From NCBI GenBank assembly GCA_028583605.1, contig CM053328.1:16943982-17007981 (forward strand): a DNA stretch of 64,000 bases, read 5' to 3'. The notes under the pieces were generated by a model. That model ran no database searches, was not told the origin of the DNA, and saw only the letters and a list, made by a program, of their open reading frames with translations. Shown here in pieces: positions 54,825-64,000 of this stretch; position 1 is the stretch's first letter; every line of letters begins with the position of its first letter. Source of the stretch: Dastarcus helophoroides (Eukaryota; Arthropoda; Insecta; Coleoptera; Bothrideridae). The position numbers and the translations under genes were made by a program.

Positions 54825-57800
54825 ATGAGGTCACTAGAGATCTCGGCACCTTGGCAGGAAGAAGATGAGGATGTAGAAGTGGAAGAAATGGAATTGAGTA
54901 AACACGACGGAAGAGACGATCTGACGGAATCGAGCAGTGACGAAGCCACGGGGCGAAAAAGACGAAAAAACGGAGGTGCGTACGATAGAGCGAAACCTTT
55001 CGAAATGTCGGAGTAAAACTGGGATTTTTTTAACAGGCAGCGCCTCCAGCGGTAGCGCTTCCAGCGGCACCACGACAAGAAGAAGAAAGACGTGTATTAG
55101 CGCTAGAGAGAGAAATTTAAGAAGACTGGAAAGTAACGAGAGAGAAAGAATGAGAATGCACTCTTTAAATGACGCCTTTGAGGTAATTCGACCTTTCGTT
55201 TGGTACTGATTGATTCGTATTCATCTTCAATGTTATTATTTGTACCGAATTTTATTTTAGCATTTTTAATATAAAAAGAAATCAATAACATTTTAAAATC
55301 CTTTAAAAAAGTTTAATTTTTTAATGTTCACTAAAACTTTAAAATTGATGTTTTTCACTATAATGTTGATCGAGTATAGTTTTATCTTTAATCTAATCTA
55401 GTAGCAGAAATAAATCTGAAACCACATCTTATACATCATTTAATACAAAAACTAAGACACAATTTCAAATAGTTTTATTTAACAAACTTCCAATTATTTG
55501 AAAATTCTAAGAAAAAATCGACTTTTCAATGTTAAAACCGAAAAGGGAAAAAGTAAAAATATCCAAAAAATATGGAAATTTTAAATATAAAGTCGAAAAT
55601 TCAAACGAACTACTCGAAGTTTTTAAAAAGTAAATTTGAAATTTGAGAAAGGATTCAAGTTTCAAAATCAAAGTTGTAATTTCAGAATTACATTCGCAAT
55701 TTCGAAAAAACATTCTAATTTTGGATTGATATTTTCAGAGAAATTAAATCCTAATGTACATACTAACAGTCATTCAGTACATATTCAAGTTTCAAAAAAA
55801 TGAAAAATTTGTTAAAAATGTTCACGTTCAAACAATTCGAAACTTGGTGAAAAAAACAAGAAATTCGACTTTTTTTCGTAGAAGTTTATGAGAAGTATCA
55901 ATTTTCCAAGTTCAGTCTTTTTCAGATAATTTATAGTTTTTTTTTAATTTTCAATTAATTATCTTTCAAAAAATTGGACGTTTTCTTGATCATTTGCTCG
56001 AAATTTCGATCCTCAAATTTCGTCTTTATTTCAAAATTTTAAGAAAAGGCAATCATCAATTTTTCAATCCGTGTTGAATGTTAATTTAAAATTTTGTCCT
56101 TTTTTCATTTTAGTTAAAGTTTGACTTTTTCTGAAAAACTTAACATGCACAAAATTCGACATTTTTTATTTCTTAATATCGTGACATTTTTCTTCAGATT
56201 TATTTTGTACTTTCTTGAAAATAAGTCAAAATCTCAATAAAAAATATTAAAAATATCGGAAAAATATTTCCTTGTTGTCGAAATTTGAAATTTTTTTCTA
56301 AATTCGTCTTTTTTTTTTGAAGTGCTAATTTTATTCTCAATTCTCAAAGGGTTCTTTCAAACTCTTTATTTAAATGCACCATTTATCTGAAATTTGACTT
56401 TCTTGGGAGCTTTCGATGTTTTTTAATTTCGACTTTTTCGAATTTTTTTCCAAATTTCGATCTTCATTTCAAAATTTGGGCTTTCTTGGAAATCAGCTTT
56501 TTTAAATCCTAATTTATGGAAATGATTTTGTATTTCTGAAAATTTTTCTTTTTTCTCGAAACTCGTGTTTTTTGTCGAAATTTCGACCTTTTTTTGAAAA
56601 TTCGTTTATTTTTTGAAATCCTATTTTTCTAAAAATTTCACCTTTTCTGAAAATTAACTTTTTTAAATCCTAATTTATAGAAAAGAGTTGTTTCTCAAAA
56701 TTTGTCTTTTCTACAAAATTTCGAAATTTCTCTTAAAATTCAACCATTAAATACTTCTCAAGATTTGCACTTTTTCTCGAAATTCGTATTTTTTTCTCGA
56801 AATTTCGATTTGTTTTCTTAAAATAAAACTATTTGCAAAGTTTGTTTTTTTTAATCGACATTCTTTTATCAAAATAATGTTTTTTAGAAACATTCCTTCT
56901 TTTTAAAAAATCGACTTTTTTTAAAATTGGTTTTTTGCTTGAAATTTTGATCCTCAAAATTCGTTCCTTACTTTAAAATTTAAACTTTTTTCCAAAGTTT
57001 AAATTTTTTTTCAGAATTTGACTTTCTATTGAAAAATATCAGTCTTTTTCAATTTTATTCCTTTTCTAAAAATTTGGCCTTTTTTAAATCTCAATTTATG
57101 GAAAATATTTGCTCCTCAAAAATTGCCTTTTCTCCAAAATTTCTAAATTCCTTTTCAAATTCAACCTCTTCTATGTTTGAAAATTTCCACTTTTTCCTAG
57201 AAATTCGTATTTTTTTATCGACATTAGGTCAAAATTTTAACTACTTAATACATATTTACTCAGGACTTCGAACCGCTATTTTTTTCATTCCGGTTTTAGG
57301 TTTTCGTTCTGACAAAAAAATTTTATCGTGTTTGGTTCCGGTTCTCGTTCCGACAAAAATAACGGTTTTTCCGGTTTTGGGTTTTAGGTTCAATTCCGGG
57401 CGACTCATTTATTGATATTTTAAATATTTTTCGAATTAAATATTGATTTTTTAAAATAATTTAAAAAATATGTCGTTTTTTCTTTAATAGGTACAACACA
57501 TAACTACCTTGACCTTACCTAAAATTAAAGGAAAATACTTATATTTTTAGCTAAAACTCGCTTAAAAATCCATTTGGAGTTCAAACTTCAAGGAAAATCT
57601 GAACTTCATTAAAAAAATAAATCGGAAATTCGGTTCAGAAATTTCAAATTTGAACTCGGAATTTTCATAAAAATCTTTAATTATTTACCCAAGAGCTGAA
57701 AAGTTCCAGAAGATACAAAATTTGGCAATTAAAATCGAAATTTACAAAACTTTGCTTATATCTATGGAAGTTTTGACTTTGACTCGCTTTTTTTAACAAA

Positions 57801-60800
57801 ATTAGTTTTTACTCTTTCGACTTTGTTTTCTATAACCTTGGATTAACAAGAGCAAATTAGAAAAATGGATGAGAAAAAAGACCAAATTAAGAAAAAAAGA
57901 AAGGTTTTAAATTAAGAATTTGAGGAAATGGTACAAATTTCGAAAAAGGAACCTCAAATTTATTTAAAAGACGAGTTTTCAAAATTTTCACTTTAATTTA
58001 GAAATATTGACCTTAAACCTAAATATTAGATTTTTTCTGGAAATGTTGCCGAAAACCTCAAAAATTTCTAAAAACAATTAAAATTTTTCAGAAAATTTTG
58101 GTTAATGAATTCATCTTTTTTCGATTATTTTAACTTTTTTCTTTTGAAGTTCCAAATATAAACTTGAACTTTTTAAACAAATTTTAGTCTTTCTCTATCA
58201 AGTATAATCTTTTTTCTTGATGTGTTGTCCTTTTTTTTTCTCGAAATTGCGAGTTAACTATTAACATTTGCCAGTTATAAGTTTAATCTTGGAATTTTCG
58301 AATTTACCCATTTTCAAATATTCGCATTTTAGCTAGAAATTTTCAGGACTCGAAATTGTGAGATTAATTTTAAAAAAGTATTATTCATAAATTTAGTTTA
58401 TTGTTCCTCAAAATTTAAAGTTTTTCCAACAATGTAGACTTTTTACTTGAAATTTGGATTAAACTTCAAAATAAAAAATAAAAGAAAATTTTCATTTGAA
58501 ATCTTATTCCTGCTAACATTTTTAGCAAAAATTCGAAATTTTTAATGTAAATCTTTTAAGAATAAAAGTAAAAAATTCCATAAAATATACAATTTCAATT
58601 ATTTCTAAACCTAAATTTTCTATGGGAAAATTAAAATTACAAGATCAACGACAAATTTTCTGAAAAAATAACTGCAATTCTAAAGACGAAATTATTAGAA
58701 AAAATTTAGCTGCGGCTAAAAAGTTTGTAAAGAACATTTTAAGAATCGATTTTTGACATAAAATTTCAAGGAGCAAAGGGGCGAACTTTCGCGAAAACAA
58801 TTCATATTTTAGAGAACATATAGTTTTGACTTCTGAGTTGTAAACAATCTGAAAAAATAATCGCAACTTTGAGGCTGTCAAAGTCGAAATCTTGAAAAAA
58901 AATCGAAGTTTTCAGAATAAAAATTACTATTTTAGCGTAAACAAAACCATTGGAAGTTTAAATTAGACATTTTCTAACATGTCAGGATTACTTACTAATT
59001 TCAACCCCAATTTCAAGATTGCGACTGGAGTTTTCTAAAAAAAGTTAAAATGTCCCAAAAAACTCGAATTTGTAAACAAAAATTGTGCGTAAAGCCGCGT
59101 TTCCTTAGCTTCGTTCAATAAACAACACGTTTCTGCTTTATTCCAAAATTACAACAGAGCATAATGTTTATATTTTTGACTCGAAATGTTAGGATAAGAA
59201 AAGAAATATTTCTAGTAATTTCCATGTAAAAGTCCCAATTTCAAGAAAAAAATCGAAAATTTTGAAAAAACATTCAATTCAAAACCTAAAATTTTAATTT
59301 GGGTTGAAATTTCGAAAATAAAGGCAATATATTTAAAAAAATGGGGAAATTGTGAGTTTCTTATCTAACTTTTAGACAGAAATAAGAAATTGAAAACAAA
59401 CTCGGAATTTTAAGATGAAAGTTGCACGGATTTGTGTAAAATTATAAAAAAATTGAAATTTCAAAAATAAAAAATCCAAATTTACGGGTAAAGTAGAGAA
59501 AAAAGTTAGGTATATTAATTGAACAAACCGAAATAAACGGATATTTTTTTTCGGTTCCGTTCCGGTTTTGTTTCCGACGAAAAAACCGTTTTTTTTTTCG
59601 GTTTCCGGTTTTCGGTTTAGTTCCGGTTCGAAGTCCGGTATTTTCTACTATTACCATGAGGTGTAAGACAGGATAGGAATTGATTTTTATCTTCTACCAT
59701 TTTCGGGTACTTCTTCCTCCATTGTTTTCTATCATCTGCAATGTTCTTTATTTTTTCCCATTTTATTCCTATTCTTCTTAACCTTTTCTTAAGATTTTCT
59801 TAGTATTGATCTCGTGGTCTTTCCTCTTGCTCTTTTTTCATATACTCCTTTTGGAGTTCTCTCCTCAGTCATGCGGTACCTATAACCAAACCATCTTAGT
59901 TGCTTTACTGCTATTTTGTCATTAATTGGTTTCGATTTTTAATTGTTGTCTGAATACAGGGGCGAATTAGAGTTGTTTGTTCTTACGTGATTCTTATGAT
60001 TTCTGTATGTACGTAGCTTTAAGTATTTCTATTGTCTCTATATAGATATCTCTTTTACTCAAAGCCGAGCATATGTCTTCTCTTCTTACTTTATCAAGCA
60101 CACTGCTAGAGCCTCTGCCAAATATAAAAACTTTCCATATCGTGTTCACAATAATATTAAAATCTTTTATTTTACTATGTTCACAATATTTTTAATAAAA
60201 TAAAGAATAAACGATTATCAATTTTTCGTGGGAGCTCTTGTTGCACATGTTGCACACCCTTAAAGACGTCCCTGTCTAATGTTTCATTTTTTCTATTTCT
60301 GCCTTTGATTTTTCTTAGAAATCTCTTCTCCATTTCATTTATTCTTGTTTTCTAATGTTAGCCGTTGTCCAGGATTCATTTCTGTAAGTTGTCGCTTAAC
60401 GCACTATCTTCTTTACCACCTCAATTTTTGGGCCCTCGTCTATTGCTCTTTTCCCAAGAAGGTTCTTTTTATTGCGGTCAATATTTTACCTGCTTTCTTT
60501 ATTCTTTAGTTAATTTCCCTGTCCAATATGCCATTTCTCGCGATCATTGCCTCTATTCTTCAACTTGTTTAATTCTGATTGTCCAGTTTAATATTTACTG
60601 TCCTATTTCCTCTTGATATTATCATACATTTCGTTTTGTTTATATTTATTTTCATATTTTGCTGAATTCGCTTTGAAGTACATTTAGGTCGTGTGAAAGA
60701 ATTGTCCCAGATTCCGCTAACGCCGCCATATCATCCACAAACATCAGTTCCGGGATATGTTTCTTTCATTCTTCAGTACCCCATACCCTGCTTTGCTTGT

Positions 60801-62911
60801 TCAATTGCCTGTATAACTATTAAAAATAGTAAAATATTGAGGGGCTCAGCACAGAGCCTTGTCTTACCTCTTTTACTCAAAGCTGATCATATATCTTCTC
60901 TCTCCCCACTTTATCAAAACCCTTTCTTCAAATCTCAAAAGCAAATATTAAGTTCTTTATTTCTTTTAGGCATTTTTTTACTTACTTGACGAATTATTAA
61001 GTAGTTGTTGTGTGCTTCTTCCTGGTCTAAAGCCGCATTCGGACTACCAATCTTCTATGACACTTATCCTTTTATTCATGATCTTGCTAGTATTTTCCTG
61101 TGATGCTTAATAAAATGATTCTTCTATAATTTCTGCAATCGCCACTATTTCCACTTTTTCTTAGCTGTATTCATAATGGCCAATAATTCATTATCTCTTT
61201 CTTGGCTTAGATATTTTATCATTTCTAAGGTAATTTGATGACCCCCCGGTGTTATCCCTAGCTTTAATTCTTCGAGGGCTTTCGTTAATTCTTTTGCAAT
61301 CATACCCTAATTGTTTAGTTTTTGTATGAGTTCATTTCTTCTGTTTTCCTTATTGTTTATTTCTCCTGTTTGCTTTAAGGTGACTTTTCCAGCTTTTCAT
61401 TATATCGTCTTCCTTTGTTAAAACTCTGACTTTTTTTGGTAGAACGTACTGATCCGTGGTCTTTAAAAATTGATGTAGAAATCTTGTCTTCTGAAATCAA
61501 AAAACAAGACTCGCCCTTGTAATTTTTTAATTTTTCTTAGTTTCAAAGGACAAGATTTGTACATCAGTTTTAGAATTGTGCCTGCTTCGTCCTTTAAATT
61601 CTGCATGAAATGATATTTTTTCTTCCTTTAATTGTTTTATCGTCATATAGAAGAGTTTTTGATTTTCTTAGAGTTATTAATCATTTTTTTCATCGAACTT
61701 TTTTCACGATTCTTTTTTTGCGTCTTTGACGGTTGTTTTAAACTTTATTATTTTTGGTATATTCTCTTCATAGTCCTGTTGACTTTTATTACTCAAATAC
61801 TTTTTCCAAAATTCTTGTTTTTTTGCTTTTATTACTGCCTGCAGGATCAGGTCATTCAACCAACCGGTTCCTTTTAATGAACAAAGTAAAAATATCAAGA
61901 AAAGTACATACATAACCTTCAAAATACCACAATTTAAACAAAAAGTGAAAATTATAAAAAACTTTTATAAAAATTTTAATAAAAAAGAGATATTAATTTT
62001 AGGAAAATAGGAATTCGAAGGTTTAAAAAATGTTCCCGAAATTTCAAAGAAATGGTCGACATTTCGAAATTGATGTTTATATTTAAAATTTAAAAATCGA
62101 AACTTGGGTCGCAATATCGAAAAAAGTCAAAATCTTTCAAAAATTTTTAAATGGGACGACGTTATATCGAGACTTGGTAAAAAAAAGTAAAAATTGGAAG
62201 ACTGAATTTTGAGAAAAACAATAAATTTTGTAGAAAACTCTTAATTTAAATTAAAAAAAAAAGTTTTTTCAAATTATCAAGTAATAAATTAACAATTTGA
62301 GATTCAAATCGAAAATTTGCAAACAAACTGAAAGCATTAAAGAAATCAAAATTTGAAGTTTAGCATCAAAATTTTTATGATTTTCTAATTCGAATTCGAC
62401 TGCATCGAGAGAGAAACTTTCGATCAACTTGTGGTATACTTCCCAATCTCGGAAGTTTAAACTATTTTTAAAATTTAAGTCCTAAGTAGTTTTTTTTGAT
62501 ATATTATCATGCACTGCAACACCCTGTAGATTAAAAAAGAAGTGTATAATTTTCGAAATTCATTTTTGTTATTTTTGCAGCAACTAAGAGAAGTTATTCC
62601 ACATATTAAAATGGAACGAAAGTTATCCAAAATAGAAACACTAACATTAGCAAAAAATTATATAATGGCCCTAACAAATGTCATATGCGAAATGAGAGGG
62701 GAGGAGAAACATTACACGTAAGTCTACCGCCTATGATACTGAAAAGTCCATTTTCAATGTTTTTTCTTTTAGATTCCAAGATGTAGAAAGTGATAGTAAC
62801 TTAGAGCTTGAAACGACAGCTGATGAAATCAATAGGGAACAAAATAACAATTCAATGTTTCAACAAAACTTAGAAACTCATCAGGACAACGTTATGGTAA
62901 ATACTCGCTAG
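54825..62911 (+). CDS. dimm: Dimmed / MIST1-type bHLH transcription factor (four coding exons)
   Basis: The coding exons are 54825-54975, 55037-55182, 62581-62717 and 62773-62911 (573 nt, 190 aa plus TAG). All junctions are GT-AG and keep frame (phases 1, 0, 2). Residues 1-50 are acidic then basic (EEDEDVEVEEMEL; GRKRRKNG), followed by a Ser/Gly linker and the basic region RRLESNERERMRMHSLNDAF (79-98). Helix 1 ends near IPHIK (105-109), the loop is MERKLSK (110-116) and helix 2 is IETLTLAKNYIMALTNVICEM (117-137). The Glu and Arg of NERER (84-88) are the E-box contacts of bHLH proteins. This bHLH is diagnostic of Drosophila Dimmed and vertebrate BHLHA15 (MIST1), nuclear regulators of peptidergic/secretory cell maturation. 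The length matches MIST1 (about 190-200 aa) rather than the longer fly protein. The Gln/Asn-rich C-terminus (160-190) is not recognisable. The ATG is the first in the exon. A 5'-UTR exon is expected upstream. Confidence 0.93.
54976..55036 (+). other. dimm: dimm coding intron 1 (61 nt)
   Basis: Donor GGAG/GTGCGTACG and acceptor TTTTTTAACAG/GCAGC. Using the AG four bases later (55039-55040) would break the frame, so 55037 is the exon start. The exon reads through the intron with only one other frame open, which is why naive frames run past 54975. Confidence 0.85.
55440..57250 (-). repeat. AT-rich degenerate repeat array in the dimm intron (pyrimidine-rich on +)
   Basis: From about 55860 the + strand is dominated by CTTTTTTTCGAAATTTCGACTTTTT and TTTTTCTCGAAATTCGT units; 56380-57200 includes three ~190-bp supra-units with AAATCCTAATTTATGGAAA...TTTGCTCCTCAAAA. 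The frame 57029-57415 is a by-product. Confidence 0.6.
57261..59638. mobile_element. hAT-like non-autonomous element, 2.4 kb, in the dimm intron
   Basis: The ends CAGGACTTCGAACCGC and, reverse-complemented, CCGGACTTCGAACCGG form a ~16-bp inverted repeat. The 8-bp flanks TATTTACT (57253-57260) and TATTTTCT (59639-59646) differ at one base, fitting a hAT target duplication. The subterminal zones are dense in CCGGTTTT/AACCGG/TTCCG words (57290-57395 and 59530-59638). The interior 57420-59500 is AT-rich degenerate repeat; no transposase seen. Confidence 0.7.
60020..60130 (-). pseudogene. Second copy of a LINE RT block inside the LINE remnant
   Basis: LDKVRREDICSALSKRDIYIETIEIL (about 60100-60025) parallels the block at about 60925-60870 (ACTCAAAGCTGATCATATATCTTCTC reversed). 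A single LINE would have it once, so the 59665-60130 piece is a second, internally deleted copy placed head-to-tail, or a rearrangement. Confidence 0.6.
61440..61590. mobile_element. Inverted pair of Penelope-terminus fragments inside the LINE
   Basis: On minus, 61520-61440 reads ...TTTTTTGATTTCAGAAGACAAGATTTCTACATCAATTTTTAAAGACCACGGATC..., like the Penelope 3' end at 8830-8765. On plus, 61551-61586 reads GGACAAGATTTGTACATCAGTTTTAGAAT, the same end in the other direction. It splits the LINE pre-RT linker from its RT. Confidence 0.5.
61910..62400 (+). repeat. AT-rich degenerate repeat array
   Basis: GTCAAAATCTTTCAAAAATT/GAAATTTCGA units, purine-rich on +. It ends about 180 bp before dimm exon 3. 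Confidence 0.5.
62718..62772 (+). other. dimm: dimm coding intron 3 (55 nt)
   Basis: Donor TTACAC/GTAAGTC and acceptor TTTTTTCTTTTAG/ATTCC. It splits the Thr145 codon (phase 2). Short-intron size is typical for insects. Confidence 0.88.
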
Positions 62912-64000
62912 ATAATCAACAAAAACGAGACGCATCTACTTCTTTCCTACTTAAGTTTCTTGTCTACTTAAGTTCCCCCTTTAATCATCACGTCAAGTCG
63001 GCATTATACAAAACGGAGAGATTAATCTATCCGTCATGAGAACGCATCTGTTTAACTTTAAGAATTTAAAGTATATTCTATTACATAAATATTATATATT
63101 TAGTGTAGCTATTATAAAAATTGACTTAAAGAGCTCAGCAGACTGTCATATTGTATCTTTTAAGTACATTAAGGATTATCTTAGTATGTAACATCATCTG
63201 CAGCATGTGCATATCTCTACAGCCTATTCTATGGCTCTAAAACGTTTATAGAAAATGTGATTGGGGAGCTGACTTCCGCTTTGCTTTCACCGTGGGGCGG
63301 TTGAATTTCAGAATACCAATTTGTTAGGTTCCAACTAATTTGTTGTAATAAGTCAGATCGAATAAAAGAGTTTTAGCTTCTAAAATGACAAATTTTGACA
63401 AATGTCAAATTAAAATCATGGAAATTTATCCAGCTAGCTATTTTGATTTAGAGAAAATTTAGCAACTTCGCAGTAGCAGAACTTTTTCTTCGTTTGGTTT
63501 CAGAAAAATTTGAAGTCGGGAGTCGGCTCCAAAGCTTCCGTGTTATAAATGTATACATTTATGTCTACAGGGATTTTGAACTACTTGCCTTTCAATTTCA
63601 AAGACGATGATTTTACTCCTAATATTTTGACTGTACATTCTCTATGTTTAAATATTATTTTTTTTTCCCGTCTTTCATAATAATGTTTGATTTCGTCCAA
63701 TCTATGTCGCGTACACGTTTCTTTTTATTGCATCTGATAATGCGTAACTGTCAATATGAGATTCAAATAAACCGGCAGTTTATATCATGAGTTTGTTAGT
63801 TGATAATTCGTCAATTTTCCTATTTATCTACATAACTTATACGATTGTTATATACTGTTAAAATTTAATAAATATTGCAATTAATGTAATCTATATACGA
63901 GGAAATTTTAACTTCTTACAAACTGCATACAAATCGATGAAAAAAAGGCCAAAAACAAACATTAATCGAAACTTGTGGTGATTTATATACAATTATATTC
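62912..64000 (+). other. dimm: dimm 3' UTR and downstream flank with candidate poly(A) signals
   Basis: Unique, less repetitive DNA follows the TAG. AATAAA hexamers lie at 63361-63366, 63766-63771 and 63867-63872. Which one is used cannot be told from sequence. No further gene begins before the window ends. Confidence 0.5.

Larger units (their letters stand above)
59665..61880 (-). mobile_element. Degraded RTE-like LINE, antisense in the dimm intron
   Basis: Minus-strand blocks from upstream to downstream: a pre-RT linker GWLNDLILQAVIKAKKQEFW...KKYL (61860-61700); AKELTKALEELKLGITPGG (about 61300-61240); a CGFRPG-like FRPGR(S)TQ region (about 61045); DKVGREKIYDQL-like (about 60925); GSVLSP (about 60870); LMFVDDMAALAESGT (about 60755-60705), the YADD-type catalytic motif with Phe-Val-Asp-Asp; KININKTKCMIISRG (about 60650-60605); KILTAIKRTFLGKRAI (about 60490); and a C-terminal LRWFGYRYRMTEERTPKGVYE (about 59910-59840). 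This is RTE/CR1-style ORF2 without RNase H. There are many stops. A fragment (61440-61590) interrupts it, and 59665-60130 repeats the 'DKVRREDI' block. Confidence 0.8.
55183..62580 (+). other. dimm: dimm coding intron 2 (7.4 kb), splitting the bHLH domain
   Basis: Donor TTTGAG/GTAATTCG after residue Glu99 and acceptor TTTTTGCAG/CAACTAAGAG before Gln100, so the intron falls between basic region/helix-1 start and the rest. It contains AT-rich arrays, a hAT-like element and an antisense LINE. Confidence 0.9.

Noticed and set aside
54937..55209. Alternative single-exon bHLH frame starting upstream of 55037 and ending at 55209
   Set aside because: It would read through both the 61-nt intron and the exon 2 donor and lose helix 2; the spliced model restores a complete bHLH.
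57029..57415. 128-codon open frame
   Set aside because: It straddles the array and the left end of the hAT-like element; its last part (FIPVLGFRSD) is a translation of TTCCGGTTTT repeats.

Overview
Eukaryotic, almost certainly insect, nuclear DNA. The window is very AT-rich, has short spliceosomal introns, and is packed with insect-type transposable elements: LINEs, a Penelope-like element, mariner-type and hAT elements, and a gypsy-type solo LTR with a TATA/TCAGT core promoter. A beetle is plausible, but the sequence alone does not prove the order.

Only one host gene is clearly supported. It is a four-exon bHLH transcription factor on the + strand (54825..62911, 190 aa) whose bHLH domain marks it as the ortholog of Drosophila dimmed (dimm) / vertebrate MIST1 (BHLHA15), a regulator of neuroendocrine secretory-cell identity. 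A splice acceptor just upstream of its ATG implies at least one further non-coding 5' exon. The CpG-richer block at 47.3-47.8 kb is a weak candidate for it. The 7.4-kb third intron holds AT-rich repeat DNA, a non-autonomous hAT-like element and an antisense LINE.

Layout: 0-1.4 kb is a CR1/Jockey-group LINE fragment (-). 1.9 kb is a near-perfect hairpin. 3.1-6.5 kb and 8.1-9.8 kb are two elements with GCGTAGCTA-type ends filled with degenerate AT-rich repeats; the second has a 9-bp target duplication. 12.4-13.7 kb is a 17-18-bp minisatellite, with an inverted partner array at 15.7-16.1 kb. 16.4-18.5 kb is an RNase H-bearing LINE (-). 20.3 kb is a hairpin MITE. 21.8-25.7 kb is a mariner-type transposon with ~260-bp terminal inverted repeats; an inverted, head-to-head pair of Penelope-like copies sits inside it with its own target-site duplication. 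26-28.9 kb is AT-rich repeat with a solo LTR at 27.2-27.5 kb. 29.1-29.9 kb is a hAT-type MITE, and 29.9-30.4 kb a foldback repeat. 31-42 kb is a dispersed and tandem GGCAGGCG repeat family; one copy is interrupted by a 2.8-kb element that carries the wreck of a multi-copy arthropod gene. 44-47.2 kb is a T-rich tandem repeat interrupted by a 1.05-kb foldback mariner-type MITE. 48-50.9 kb is AT-rich repeat in the opposite polarity, and 50.9-52.5 kb a ~335-bp diverged tandem repeat. 54.8-64 kb is dimm.

Between the repeats lie CpG-richer, non-repetitive islands (10.2, 18.9, 32.6, 37.8, 42.0, 43.6, 47.3 and 53.0 kb) that look like unique regulatory DNA; their function is inference only. I saw no CRISPR array, operon or intact tRNA. 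Apart from dimm, the small open frames are either transposon remnants or products of the repeats.
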